Below, in pieces: positions 1 through 9,736 of a stretch of 64,000 nucleotides of DNA; the first letter of the stretch is position 1, and each line of letters begins with the position of its first letter. The DNA is from Planctomycetota bacterium. GTDB taxonomy: Bacteria > Planctomycetota > Planctomycetia > Pirellulales > Lacipirellulaceae. The translations under genes and the position numbers were made by a program. The notes under the pieces were generated by a model. The model had not been told where the DNA came from. It saw only the letters and a list, made by a program, of their open reading frames with translations, and searched no databases. The DNA lies in assembly GCA_029781135.1 (NCBI GenBank), contig JAKOXH010000031.1, positions 1 through 64,000 on the forward strand, given 5' to 3'.

Positions 1-104
1 TTCGCTCGCTTCACCTTCTGGCTCGTGCCGCTGAGCTTGTCGACGACATCTTCGCACCGATGACGTTCTTCCTCGGTCAGCCGGACCACGTACAGCTTGC
101 GCAT
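1..104 (-). CDS. IS630-type transposase, N-terminal part (runs off the left edge)
   Basis: Only the first 34 residues are visible. They begin MRKLYVVRLTEEER, which resembles the start of IS630-family transposases, where this segment leads into the helix-turn-helix DNA-binding region. The start is well supported: an AAGGAGGG ribosome binding site lies about 6 bases upstream of the ATG at 104. The catalytic DDE part would lie to the left of the window, so whether the element is intact cannot be told. No terminal inverted repeat was identified in the visible flank. A different helix-turn-helix protein is possible. Confidence 0.55.
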   Translation of the reverse strand, partial: MRKLYVVRLTEEERHRCEDVVDKLSGTSQKVKRA

Positions 105-440
105 GGGAACCCTCCTTGGTTCGGAGACAAATCTCCCATGTCTTACCCGGAAATCGCCGATCCCGTCGATCCCAAAATCCTGCTGTGACAAAGCACTAGA
201 GCGATGCCCAATAAGTTGGATTTCGATGCTTAGCAGTCAGGCAGTGCTTGGCGCGTCGGCATCAAGAGCGTCTTGACAGAAGAAATAAAACCCAACCATA
301 AACCATTCGGACGTATCGACTTAGCGCAAGTCGAGGCAACGATTTGGGCTCGGGAATTAGGTTCTGGCACGTGCATTGCTTTCATCCACTGCCGACAAGG
401 GAAAGAACAAGCAACCTCAAGGACATTTGTCAACCAACCA
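105..440. other. Intergenic stretch, no gene recognised
   Basis: Upstream flank of the transposase gene. Short open frames here have no convincing start or protein-like composition. The stretch leads into the hairpin array that begins at 445. Confidence 0.5.
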
Positions 441-444
441 ACCG

Positions 445-752
445 AATGCCCCTATCGGTTTGAGTGGGTTTTCCGCCTGGCCCACTCAAGCCGGGGCATT
501 TCGATGCGGGGTTGGCGATGAAATTAGGTTCAACAAATCAAGACCGAATCCATCCGGCGGTTACGAAACACCAGGCCAACCGAATGCCCAACAAGGCTCG
601 CGCGCTCTTTTCCGCCTGGGAGCGCCGAGCCTGGGCATTTTTTATTGCGCGTTTCTCGGGCATTGCCGAATTTGCCCGCCGTTGCGAGCCAGAAGGATGC
701 CCCAATGGCTTGGGTGGATTCTCCGCCTTTAATCTGCCCAAGCCGGGGCGTC
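445..752. repeat. Array of three hairpins with a shared apical loop and covarying stems
   Basis: Hairpin 1 spans 445-500: AATGCCCC pairs with GGGGCATT, a 4-base bulge follows, then a 12-bp inner stem (457-468 with 481-492) and the loop TTTTCCGCCTGG. Hairpin 2 spans 583-639: AATGCCC/GGGCATT, a 4-base bulge, an inner stem of different sequence (594-607 with 620-632, one bulged C) and the identical 12-base loop. Hairpin 3 spans 696-752: GATGCCCC/GGGGCGTC, a 3-base bulge, a 12-bp inner stem with wobble pairs and a loop containing TTCTCCGCCT. A smaller 6-bp hairpin lies at 657-678. The inner stems differ but stay paired, which indicates selection for structure. It could be a structured RNA, a protein-binding array or a mobile palindromic repeat. 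Frames through it are open but look non-coding. Confidence 0.75.
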
Positions 753-761
753 GCTGGGGAA

Positions 762-875
762 GGTTGAAAGTTGAGGGGTGAGAGTTGAGGGCATGAGCGG
801 GGGATTGCGCTCCATCATCGACTCGCATAGAATGCGGATTGCCGCCCTTCAACTCTCAACCTTCGACCTTCAACC
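762..875. repeat. Imperfect inverted repeat in the leader of the P-II gene
   Basis: Bases 762-792 (GGTTGAAAGTTGAG...) are imperfectly complementary to 844-875 (...CTCAACCTTCGACCTTCAACC), with about 50 bases between. The right arm ends 6 bases before the P-II start codon. It may be a dispersed fold-back repeat, or a leader structure that affects translation, because no Shine-Dalgarno sequence is visible there. Confidence 0.55.
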
Positions 876-881
876 GTCCCC

Positions 882-1232
882 ATGAAACTCATCATCGCCA
901 TCATCCAGCCGAGCAAACTGGAAGACGTTAAGAAGGCTCTGCAAGAAGTTGAGGTCGTGCGGCTGACGATCATGGATTGCCAGGGCTTCGGCCGGCAAAA
1001 GGGGCAGGCCGAGGTGCTCTACAAGCGCAACGAGTTTACGGTCAACCTGCTGCGCAAGGTGCAACTCATGATCGCCGTGAACGAAAGCTTCGTGGAGCCG
1101 ACGATCAACGCGATCATCAAGGGCGGCCGCACCGGCCCCTCGGGCGAAATCGGCGACGGCAAGATTTTTGTGCTGCCGCTGGAAGATTGCATCCGCATCC
1201 GCACCGGCGAACGCGGTGGGGAAGCGATTTGA
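882..1232 (+). CDS. glnB: P-II family nitrogen regulatory protein with a modified T-loop
   Basis: 116 residues, the usual P-II length. The N-terminal strand (MKLIIAIIQPSKLEDVKKAL), the GFGRQKG segment at 35-41 leading into the T-loop, and the C-terminal GEIGDGKIFVLPLEDCIRIRTGE block are characteristic. P-II trimers sense ATP/ADP and 2-oxoglutarate and bind targets such as glutamine synthetase regulators or AmtB. Aligned on E. coli GlnB, the uridylylated Tyr51 falls on Phe52, in the segment YKRNEF, after a one-residue insertion. Modification at that position is therefore not possible, although Tyr47 lies nearby. No amtB or glnA is adjacent. The start ATG lacks a clear ribosome binding site and follows a fold-back leader. 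The family assignment is firm; the loss of uridylylation is inferred. Confidence 0.93.
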   Translation: MKLIIAIIQPSKLEDVKKALQEVEVVRLTIMDCQGFGRQKGQAEVLYKRNEFTVNLLRKVQLMIAVNESFVEPTINAIIKGGRTGPSGEIGDGKIFVLPLEDCIRIRTGERGGEAI

Positions 1233-1278
1233 CAGTTGCTGGGCGCGGCTCATTCACTGGCACGATCGGCACGAAGCA

Positions 1279-1461
1279 GGGTAGCACCGACTGTCGGCCG
1301 CCACGTATGCCGCGATTTCATGGGTGTTCCACGGCCGATTACCGGGGCGCCTCGGCGCTAGAGGCAAACTAGGCGCACCTCCGGCGCACGCGCACCGACA
1401 ATTGGCCGAGTAGTGGTTTGCCCAATGGCAACGCACATTCGGCCAAAGGTCGGTGCTACCC
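1279..1461. repeat. Fold-back repeat with GGGTAGCACCGAC ends
   Basis: A 13-base sequence at 1279-1291 recurs as its exact reverse complement at 1449-1461. The similarity continues inwards to a GGCCG core with a few mismatches. The 157 bases between carry no gene. This looks like a small non-autonomous repeat between the P-II and protease genes. Confidence 0.65.
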
Positions 1462-1584
1462 GGTGGGGTGGTTGGACGTGGCAACGGCGACGGACATGCG
1501 CAATCAATAGTGTCTCCTGCTACAATTGGCGTGTTGGTGAAAACTGCGTCCGTTGTGTGTTGAATCTCCTACGAGCGGCGGAAG

Positions 1585-3081
1585 ATGAAGAGACATTTCG
1601 TTAAGTGCATCCTGGTCTTGTTTCTGGCTGAGGCGATACCAAGTGACAGGGACTTAAAGGCCGCCGATAACATCGAGCCGAGCGTCGTCAAGCTATTGGT
1701 TACGAAGCGCGAGCCGGATTATTTCAAGCCGTGGACCAAGTCGGCGCCGGAGAAGGTATCTGGCTCGGGCGTCGTGATTGACGGCAAGCGGATTCTTACC
1801 AATGCTCACGTGGTGATGCACGCGAGCCAGGTGTTTGTGCAGATGCGGCGAGGCGGTGATCAGCTTAATGCAAAAGTGAAAGCGATTGGGCCGGGAATCG
1901 ACCTGGCAATCGTGGAATTGGCTGAGCCGGACAAGCTGAAGGATGTGCCGGCGCTCGCGTTGGTTGAAGACTTGCCCCAGCTGAAATCGCACGTCAGCGT
2001 GTACGGCTACCCGGCGGGTGGTGACGATCTGTCCGTGACGGATGGAATCGTCTCGCGGATTGAGTTCGCGCCGTACAACTTTGCGTCCACGGGCGTGCGC
2101 ATTCAGGTGGATGCGGCACTCAACCCCGGCAACAGTGGCGGGCCGGCCGTCGACAATGGAAAAGTCGTCGGCTTGGTGTTCAGCAAAATCAATGAGGCCG
2201 AGAACATCGGCTATTTGATACCGACGGAAGAAATTCGCGAATTCCTCAAGCAGGTGGCCGCCGGCAAGTACGAGGGAAACGACCTTTTGCTCGATGACTT
2301 CCAAACGGCCGAGAATGACGCGCTCAGAAAGTTTCTTAAGCTGTCGGCCGAAACGACAGGAGTTGTGGTAACCAAACCGTACAGTGATGCTGAGAAATAC
2401 CCACTGAAGAAATGGGATGTGATCACGCACGTTGGACCGCATGTGATTGATAACCAGGGGTACGTGGACGTTCGCGAGGGCTTGCGGATGCGATTCTTGT
2501 ACTATGTGGCGCGACTGGCGAAAGATGGCAAGATCGACCTGAGGATTCTGAGGCACGGCGAAAAGAAGGATGTATCGGTTCCAGTGGCGGCCAAGCGTGA
2601 AATGGTGATGCCGATGCTCGAAGACAAATATCCTGAATACTTCATTTATGGGCCGTTGGTATTCGAGGCGGCGTCGCAAGAGTACGTGCGAGCGCTTGGC
2701 GCAAATGGGCTTGGGGCGCTGTTAGCACTGCAAAGTCCGATGCTGAGTCGCCTGTACGACAAACCCAAGGAAGCGGGGGAGCAGGTGGTGGTGCTGGCTA
2801 CGCGGATGTTTCCGCATCCATCAATCAAGGGCTACGAAAATCGGCCGCTGGGTGTAATCGACAAGTTGAACGGCAAGTCGATCAAGAACCTGCGCTCGCT
2901 GGCGGAAATGATCCGCGATAGCAAGGATGAGTTCTTGCGGTTTGAGATGGCGGAGCGGAGCGAGTCGCTGGTGTTCCGCAAAAGTGACATGGCCGCGGCG
3001 ACAGAGGAGATTCTCACGAACGAAGGGATTCGCTACCAGGCTTCCGAGAGTTTGCGCGATGTGGTGGAGAAGAAGGAGTAG
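1585..3081 (+). CDS. Deg/HtrA-type serine protease with a C-terminal PDZ-like region
   Basis: 498 residues. A short hydrophobic N-terminal segment (residues about 6-18) suggests export. The trypsin-like domain covers about 55-240 and has the catalytic triad in standard context: His75 in TNAHVV, Asp106 in DLAIVEL and Ser184 in NPGNSGGP. The remaining 250 residues resemble PDZ-type segments (for example VVVTKPYSDAEKYPLKKWD and GVIDKLNGKSIKNL) in the layout of plant Deg9/Deg2-like proteases and not of E. coli DegP. The likely role is quality control or regulated proteolysis in the periplasm. The gene stands alone; the next operon ends convergently about 200 bases downstream. Confidence 0.88.
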   Translation: MKRHFVKCILVLFLAEAIPSDRDLKAADNIEPSVVKLLVTKREPDYFKPWTKSAPEKVSGSGVVIDGKRILTNAHVVMHASQVFVQMRRGGDQLNAKVKAIGPGIDLAIVELAEPDKLKDVPALALVEDLPQLKSHVSVYGYPAGGDDLSVTDGIVSRIEFAPYNFASTGVRIQVDAALNPGNSGGPAVDNGKVVGLVFSKINEAENIGYLIPTEEIREFLKQVAAGKYEGNDLLLDDFQTAENDALRKFLKLSAETTGVVVTKPYSDAEKYPLKKWDVITHVGPHVIDNQGYVDVREGLRMRFLYYVARLAKDGKIDLRILRHGEKKDVSVPVAAKREMVMPMLEDKYPEYFIYGPLVFEAASQEYVRALGANGLGALLALQSPMLSRLYDKPKEAGEQVVVLATRMFPHPSIKGYENRPLGVIDKLNGKSIKNLRSLAEMIRDSKDEFLRFEMAERSESLVFRKSDMAAATEEILTNEGIRYQASESLRDVVEKKE

Positions 3082-3277
3082 GCTCAACGGCAAAGCTGGT
3101 GACCTTCTTAATCAACATTGATGACTGAGTCGCGACTCAAGCGCGTTTCCGATCGTATCCATGCTTACCTGCTATCGCGGGAAAGCATGCCACCCACAGA
3201 TGCGGCCACGCCCATCGCCGAACCTCTGAGCGTGCCACCCCAGCACCGCTCTAGATCCGGCACACAAACCAAAAGCA

Positions 3278-3694
3278 CTACACGTGGCTAGCGACACGGA
3301 GTTGGCCACGGACTTGGGAGATTTGGCGCTCGCGGATTGCCATTTCGGCGGACCCCGCGGCGGGAGTCGTCAGCGTGGTGCGGAGTTGCTGTTCTAAAGT
3401 GGAAGTGTCGAGCGATTTGGCGGGGACAGCGCGGTTGGTCAGCACCGAAACCACATTGTTGGCCACCTGCACGAAGCCGCCATCAACGTAATAACGCGAG
3501 GTTTGGCCGCCCTGACGGACGCGCAATTCACCGTAACCCAGTCGGCCGATCATCGGTGACTTTCCTGGTGCGATACCGGCTTCGCCATCGAACAAGGGCA
3601 GGGCCACGAACTCGCATTGGGTATCGAGGACCGTTGATTCCGGCGTCACGACGATGCAGCGGAGGATCACGGGGGAAGTGAAGGATTCGGCCAT
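3278..3694 (-). CDS. atpC: F-type ATP synthase epsilon subunit
   Basis: 138 residues, the usual size. The N-terminal beta-sandwich segment (CIVVTPESTVLD, ALPLFDGEAGI) and a C-terminal helical pair containing RERQISQVRGQL match the epsilon subunit, part of the F1 central stalk. It is the last gene of the atp operon. The intergenic gap before it contains a short hairpin (3748-3763). The ATG at 3694 gives the family's normal N-terminus. Confidence 0.95.
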   Translation of the reverse strand: MAESFTSPVILRCIVVTPESTVLDTQCEFVALPLFDGEAGIAPGKSPMIGRLGYGELRVRQGGQTSRYYVDGGFVQVANNVVSVLTNRAVPAKSLDTSTLEQQLRTTLTTPAAGSAEMAIRERQISQVRGQLRVASHV

Positions 3695-3747
3695 GGGTGG
3701 GTGGCGCGGTTGGGGGCGCTATCGGGCGACACGATAAAGTAGTAGAT

Positions 3748-3763
3748 TCGGCCTGGCGGCCGA
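3748..3763 (-). other. Short hairpin in the atpD-atpC gap
   Basis: TCGGCC, a 4-base loop and GGCCGA. The adjoining GCCGACGCTAAA also occurs in the atpH-atpA gap at about 7879-7890, so a shared short repeat has been placed in two gaps of one operon. Confidence 0.5.
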
Positions 3764-3786
3764 CGCTAAACACGCTCGCTAATTGT

Positions 3787-5266
<1,480 letters not shown>

Positions 5267-5281
5267 CGGTGATTTGTGAAA

Positions 5282-6196
5282 TTATGATAGGGCTTCGACG
5301 CCGCCGATGACGTCCATGAGTTCGGACGTGATGCGGCTTTGGCGAGCGCGGTTGTATTGTCTGCTCAAGCGGTGAATCAGGTCGCCGGCGTTTTCGGTGG
5401 CCGATTTCATGGCGACCATGCGAGCGATTTGTTCGCTGACGGCGGAATCCAGAAAACACTTGAACAATTTGACCTTGAAACTGGCCGGTACTACTTCCTC
5501 GAGAATGCTCTCGGGCGACGGCAGGAATTCGTAGATGGCTTTGCGGTCGCTGGTGGGTTCTGCTTCCGTGGCGGCGGCCTTGCGGCCGGCTTTACTGCCT
5601 GGATCAGCACCGATGGCCGTCAGTGGCAGCAGGGTTTCCACTGCGACGTGTTGCCGGGCGATGCTTTCGAACTTGGTGTAAACGACATCGAGCCGATCGA
5701 GTTTGCCGGTGGCATACTCATCCAAGTAGCGGCTAGCGATTTCGTCGACTTCGTCGAACGATGGCTTGTCCTCGAAATGGGTATACGTTCGATTGGGCGC
5801 GATACCGCGAAATTTCAGGGCCGAAATGCCGCGCTTGCCGACGACTTCCAACCGGCAGTTCGGGATCTGAGCTTTCAGTTCCTGCCCGCGATGGAAGCCG
5901 GCTCGCTGCAAGTTGCCGTTGAAACCACCACACAGGCCGCGATTCGCCGTAAGGACGAGCAGCGTGACGTTTTCGATCTTCTCACGCTTTTCGAGCAGCG
6001 GATGATGAATTTCGAGGCCACTGGCGAGCAGATCTTGCACGAGCTTCGTCATGCGGCTGGTGTAGGCCGTGGCGGCCGACGCCCGATCCATCGCCTTCTT
6101 GAATCGCGCAGTGGCAATAAGCTCCATCGTCCGCGTGATCTTGCGGATGTTGCGGATGGAGCGGCGTCGTTTATCGAGAACGCGAGGGTTGGCCAT
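5282..6196 (-). CDS. atpG: F-type ATP synthase gamma subunit
   Basis: 304 residues, slightly longer than the usual 285-295. The extra length is a loop around residues 195-220 (GSKAGRKAAATEAEPTSDRK). The N-terminal helix with RRRSIRNIRKITRTMELIA and the C-terminal MKSATENAGDLI...YNRARQ segment that forms the rotor coiled coil are diagnostic. Gamma rotates inside the alpha3beta3 hexamer. Operon order A-G-D-C is canonical. No clear Shine-Dalgarno sequence precedes the ATG. Confidence 0.96.
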   Translation of the reverse strand: MANPRVLDKRRRSIRNIRKITRTMELIATARFKKAMDRASAATAYTSRMTKLVQDLLASGLEIHHPLLEKREKIENVTLLVLTANRGLCGGFNGNLQRAGFHRGQELKAQIPNCRLEVVGKRGISALKFRGIAPNRTYTHFEDKPSFDEVDEIASRYLDEYATGKLDRLDVVYTKFESIARQHVAVETLLPLTAIGADPGSKAGRKAAATEAEPTSDRKAIYEFLPSPESILEEVVPASFKVKLFKCFLDSAVSEQIARMVAMKSATENAGDLIHRLSRQYNRARQSRITSELMDVIGGVEALS

Positions 6197-6250
6197 GCGG
6201 GGAAGGGAAGATACAGGGTACGGGGGTCAGGGGACAGCGATATGAAAAAA

Positions 6251-7807
6251 TCAGACGGAAACAGTTTCTCGGGCAGACGCGGCTGTGGGCTTGTTCTTGC
6301 CAGCCGCATAGTACGTCTTGAACTCTTTCAATGCCGACTCGACTTGCTGCGTTAGCTCGTCGGTTAGATCCTTCTTATCTTGGATGGTTTTGCGAAGCTC
6401 GGCCTTTTGATGGTGCATGAATTCGAGGAACTGCTGTTCCCACTGCTGGACTTCCGCCACGGGTACGGTATCCAAGTGGCCGCGGGTGCCGGCGTAGATG
6501 ATCAACACCTGATCAATTACATTCATCGGCTGATACTGGCCTTGCTTGAGGATTTCGACCATGCGGTAACCACGGTCGAGGCGGGCCTGCGTGGCGGCAT
6601 CGAGTTCAGTGCCGAGTTGGGCAAACGCTTCGAGCTCGCGGAAGGCGGCCAAGTCGAGCCGCAAGCCGCCGGCGACCTTCTTCATGGCCTTGATCTGAGC
6701 AGCGCCGCCCACGCGGGAAACCGAAATACCGGCATTCATGGCGGGCTTCACGCCGGCGAAGAACAGGTCGGGCTGCAAATAGATCTGGCCATCGGTAATC
6801 GAAATGACGTTCGTCGGAATATAGGCGGAGACTTCGCCTTCGAGCGTTTCGATAATCGGCAGCGACGTAAGCGACCCGCCGCCGAGGGCGTCGGACATCT
6901 TTGCCGAACGTTCGAGGAGCCGGCTGTGGCAATAGAACACGTCGCCAGGGTACGCCTCGCGGCCTGGTGGACGACGAAGCAATAGCGAAAGCTGGCGATA
7001 AGCCACGGCTTGTTTGCTCAAGTCATCATAGACGATGAGAGCGTGGCCGCCGTTGAACATGTAATGTTCGGCCATCGCGGTGCCGGAGTATGGTGCGACG
7101 TATTGCAATGGGGCGGGGGAGCTAGCGCCGGAAACGACGACGGTGGTGTAGTCCATCGCACCCGATTCGGTGAGCTTTTCAATGACGCCGCGGACGGTCG
7201 ATTCCTTTTGGCCGACGGCGACGTAGAAGCACTTCACGCCGGAGTCGCGCTGGTTGATGATCGTATCGATGCCGACAGCGGTCTTGCCGGTCTTGCGGTC
7301 GCCGATGATGAGTTCGCGCTGGCCGCGGCCGATGGGTGTCATCGAGTCGATGGCTTTGAGGCCAGTTTGCAGCGGCTCGCAAACGGGTTGGCGCTCGGCC
7401 ACGCCCGGAGCGATGATTTCCACTGGCCGGCGTTCCTTGGTGACGATCGGTCCCTTGCCATCGAGCGGGTTGCCGAGTGGATCGACGACGCGGCCGAGCA
7501 ATTCGTCACCGACGGGCACGCTGAGCAGGCGGCCGGTGCTGCGGACTTCATCGCCTTCCGCGATTTGCAGGTAGTCGCCGAGAATGATGATACCGACCGA
7601 GTTTTCTTCGAGGTTGAAGGCGAGGCCGATCGTGCCATTCGAGAACTCGACCATCTCTTGCGCCATCACGCCCGAGAGGCCGTACACGCGGGCGATGCCG
7701 TCGCCGACTTCCAGCACGCGGCCGACGTCGCGGACGTCGATCTGCGATTCGAATTGCTGGATTTCCTGCTGAATTACCGAAGCGATTTCGTCGCTGTTGA
7801 ATTTCAT
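6251..7807 (-). CDS. atpA: F-type ATP synthase alpha subunit
   Basis: 518 residues from the ATG at 7807, which follows a GGAGACAGTG site. This gives the normal start [16 protein letters not shown]. The frame stays open to a TTG at 7831, which is less likely. The P-loop GDRKTGKT is at 169-176. The [18 protein letters not shown] block carries the conserved alpha signature and the conserved arginine. This is the non-catalytic nucleotide-binding subunit of F1. It is preceded by atpH across a gap with two hairpins. Confidence 0.98.
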   Translation of the reverse strand: MKFNSDEIASVIQQEIQQFESQIDVRDVGRVLEVGDGIARVYGLSGVMAQEMVEFSNGTIGLAFNLEENSVGIIILGDYLQIAEGDEVRSTGRLLSVPVGDELLGRVVDPLGNPLDGKGPIVTKERRPVEIIAPGVAERQPVCEPLQTGLKAIDSMTPIGRGQRELIIGDRKTGKTAVGIDTIINQRDSGVKCFYVAVGQKESTVRGVIEKLTESGAMDYTTVVVSGASSPAPLQYVAPYSGTAMAEHYMFNGGHALIVYDDLSKQAVAYRQLSLLLRRPPGREAYPGDVFYCHSRLLERSAKMSDALGGGSLTSLPIIETLEGEVSAYIPTNVISITDGQIYLQPDLFFAGVKPAMNAGISVSRVGGAAQIKAMKKVAGGLRLDLAAFRELEAFAQLGTELDAATQARLDRGYRMVEILKQGQYQPMNVIDQVLIIYAGTRGHLDTVPVAEVQQWEQQFLEFMHHQKAELRKTIQDKKDLTDELTQQVESALKEFKTYYAAGKNKPTAASARETVSV

Positions 7808-7831
7808 CACTGTCTCCGAAACTTGCGCCAA

Positions 7832-7883
7832 GGCGCCCCGGGAGCGCCGGAGCTAAATGGCGATGGTCGGCGTGACCGCCGAC
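7832..7883 (-). other. Two hairpins in the atpH-atpA gap
   Basis: Hairpin one pairs GGCGC (7832-7836) with GCGCC (7844-7848). Hairpin two pairs GTCGGCG (7866-7872) with CGCCGAC (7877-7883) around TGAC. Inside an operon such structures can mark processing sites or tune relative expression; the function here is not shown. Confidence 0.5.
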
Positions 7884-7905
7884 GCTAAATGTTCATTTAC
7901 TTCGT

Positions 7906-8547
7906 TTATCCGACGGTGGCAAAAAATCTTTCGGGTTGCATGTCGATCTGATGGGTTGCCCGGTGGATCATCGCCGCGCGAGTGCGTTCCAGTTGCGAGC
8001 TGACGGAGCCATCGTACACCCGATCGCCGACGCGGACGACGATGCCGGCGATCAGCGCGGGATCGACTTTCATCGTGACCACGGGCTCTTTGCCGAGCGA
8101 TTTTCGCAGTTGGTTCTTGATCTCGTCGAGTGTCGCGTTATCCAACGGGGCGGCCACGCGAACTTCGACATCGGTCAAGCCACGCCGTTCGGCGTGCAAT
8201 TTGGTCACCAGCTTGGCCGACTGCCGCACGAGGCCCAGCCGGTTGTGCCGCGACAAAACCTTGAGGAAATTCAACACTTCCTTCGAGACTTTGCCGCCGA
8301 AAATCCGTCCCAGCAATTGCTCCTTCTGCTCCTGAGAAACGAGCGAAGAACGCAGCGTTTGTTCGAGCTTGGGGAAGCGGCCGAGTACATCGGTTGCGAT
8401 CGAAGCCAGCTCCTCGACCATCCCGTCCGCACTCGCCGATTTTTCAGTCGCGCCCAAGAATGCCTGGGCATAAATGCGCGCGATCTGCTCTTCCGTGACA
8501 TCCATCACGGTTTCGTGCGTGGCGGTGGGTTGATCGGTGGGGGGCAT
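7906..8547 (-). CDS. atpH: F-type ATP synthase delta subunit
   Basis: 213 residues from the ATG at 8547, which has a GGAAAG site about 8 bases upstream. A longer reading from 8574 would begin inside a hairpin and is rejected. The protein has the delta (OSCP) pattern: the N-terminal helical domain starting IARIYAQAFLGA, a central segment VLNFLKVLSRHNRL, and the C-terminal KVDPALIAGIVVRVGDRVYDGSV signature. Delta links F1 to the b-subunit stalk. About 25-30 N-terminal residues precede the first helix, more than in E. coli. Confidence 0.94.
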   Translation of the reverse strand: MPPTDQPTATHETVMDVTEEQIARIYAQAFLGATEKSASADGMVEELASIATDVLGRFPKLEQTLRSSLVSQEQKEQLLGRIFGGKVSKEVLNFLKVLSRHNRLGLVRQSAKLVTKLHAERRGLTDVEVRVAAPLDNATLDEIKNQLRKSLGKEPVVTMKVDPALIAGIVVRVGDRVYDGSVSSQLERTRAAMIHRATHQIDMQPERFFATVG

Positions 8548-8559
8548 GTTCGTGTCTTT

Positions 8560-8587
8560 CCAAGCCGACGGCAAACCGTCGGCTTGG
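8560..8587 (-). other. Perfect 12-bp hairpin between atpF and atpH
   Basis: CCAAGCCGACGG (8560-8571) pairs exactly with CCGTCGGCTTGG (8576-8587) around a CAAA loop. On the coding strand it abuts the atpH ribosome binding site. No T-run follows, so it is not an obvious terminator. It may moderate atpH translation or act as a processing or stability element. Confidence 0.8.
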
Positions 8588-8605
8588 GGAATTGGTAATC
8601 AATCG

Positions 8606-9307
8606 TCAGTTCTTGCTCGGGGTTGCAACACCGAGTTTGCTAACCGCTTCGCGCACGATTTGCTTCTGCCGTTCTGCCGAGATCTCGTCGCGAACAACGC
8701 CGCGAGCAAGATCGACCGCGACGTTCGCACTGGCAATCGCGAGTTCCTGAACGGCTGCATCGCGCGCCCGGCCAATTTCTCGCAGTGTACGATCGAGTTC
8801 GTCCTTGGCGGCTTTGTGGCCGTCCTCTTCGATGCGCTTCCGGGTCACCTCCGCATCGCGCCGAGCTTCATCGAGCATGGCACGAACCTCACCGGCGGCG
8901 GCCGCCAGCTTGGCTTCGTGGTCACTGAGCAGCTTCTTGGCATCCTCGTGGCGGGCTTGGGCGGCCGCGATGTTGTCGGCGATCTTCCGTTCCCGCTCTT
9001 CCAATGCTGCTGAGATTTGCGGCCAGGCAAACGTCCGCAGGACAAAGAACAGCACCACGAAAACCACCGCCGTCCAGATCGCTAAGTCGGGGTCGACCGT
9101 GAGCGGGTTCGGATTTCCCGAACCATGCTCAGCGCCGGCACCATGCTCCGCTTCGGCAGGCGAAGCGTGCGATTCAGCGGCGGCCGGATGTTGATCTTGC
9201 TTCTCAGCCTTTTCCTCACCGATCGCGGCAGCCGCACCGACAAACCATACGGCTACCGCCAGCAACGCCGGGGCGCACCAACTCGCGTGCTTCGTTGACA
9301 ACGACAT
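8606..9307 (-). CDS. atpF: F-type ATP synthase b subunit with an N-terminal signal peptide
   Basis: 233 residues, long for a b subunit (about 160-170). Residues 1-30 look like a cleavable signal peptide (hydrophobic run ALLAVAVWFVGAAAA). A His/Glu/Ala-rich linker to about 70 follows, then the membrane helix (LAIWTAVVFVVLFFVL) and a long charged coiled coil (ALEERERKIADNI to the end) forming the peripheral stalk. An ATG with GGAG six bases upstream supports the start at 9307. The added exported N-terminus would put the linker on the outer face of the membrane. Confidence 0.94.
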   Translation of the reverse strand: MSLSTKHASWCAPALLAVAVWFVGAAAAIGEEKAEKQDQHPAAAESHASPAEAEHGAGAEHGSGNPNPLTVDPDLAIWTAVVFVVLFFVLRTFAWPQISAALEERERKIADNIAAAQARHEDAKKLLSDHEAKLAAAAGEVRAMLDEARRDAEVTRKRIEEDGHKAAKDELDRTLREIGRARDAAVQELAIASANVAVDLARGVVRDEISAERQKQIVREAVSKLGVATPSKN

Positions 9308-9333
9308 AGGAAGCTCCGATTTCTCAAGCTGCG

Positions 9334-9675
9334 TCAGTTGTTATTGAACAACATACAAACGATCAAGGCGAAGAACGTGGCACCTTCGATGAGGGCCGCC
9401 GAAATGATCATCGCCGTTTGGATGTTGCCAGCAGCTTCGGGTTGGCGCGACATGCCTTCCACGGCCTGGCCACCGATGCGGCCGATACCGAAGGCGGCAC
9501 CGAGAATGACCATGCCGGCGCCGATAGCAGCCGTTTTGATACCGCCCAAAGCACTTCCGGGTGCAGCGGCGGCCGCTGGTGCAGCACCGGCAGCGCCCTT
9601 TTCCTGGGCCAAGGCCGGAGCGGCCATCAGCAAGAGCGCGAAGCAAACCGCTCCAAGTCGAACGAAATTACCCAC
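9334..9675 (-). CDS. atpE: F-type ATP synthase c subunit with a signal peptide
   Basis: 113 residues from a GTG at 9675 preceded by a strong AGGAGA site. Residues 1-23 form a signal peptide ending ALAQ. An Ala/Pro-rich linker follows, then the two-helix c hairpin with the SRQPEA loop. The ion-binding glutamate is in ALIEGATFF. The residues that normally coordinate sodium (a Gln in helix 1 and Ser/Thr after the Glu) are not present, so proton coupling is inferred. The c ring is the rotor of Fo. Confidence 0.96.
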   Translation of the reverse strand: MGNFVRLGAVCFALLLMAAPALAQEKGAAGAAPAAAAAPGSALGGIKTAAIGAGMVILGAAFGIGRIGGQAVEGMSRQPEAAGNIQTAMIISAALIEGATFFALIVCMLFNNN

Positions 9676-9736
9676 TGTCGAGTCTCCTATTGCAGAAAAT
9701 GTAGATGGTTACGTGTGTACGAAAATGTCGAACCGC

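Noticed and set aside
376..732. Possible 118-residue protein across the three-hairpin array
   Set aside because: The frame passes through paired hairpin arms whose changes preserve base pairing and not residues, and no ribosome binding site precedes it.
1693..2679. Long minus-strand frame opposite the Deg protease gene
   Set aside because: Shadow of a real gene with the catalytic triad on the plus strand.
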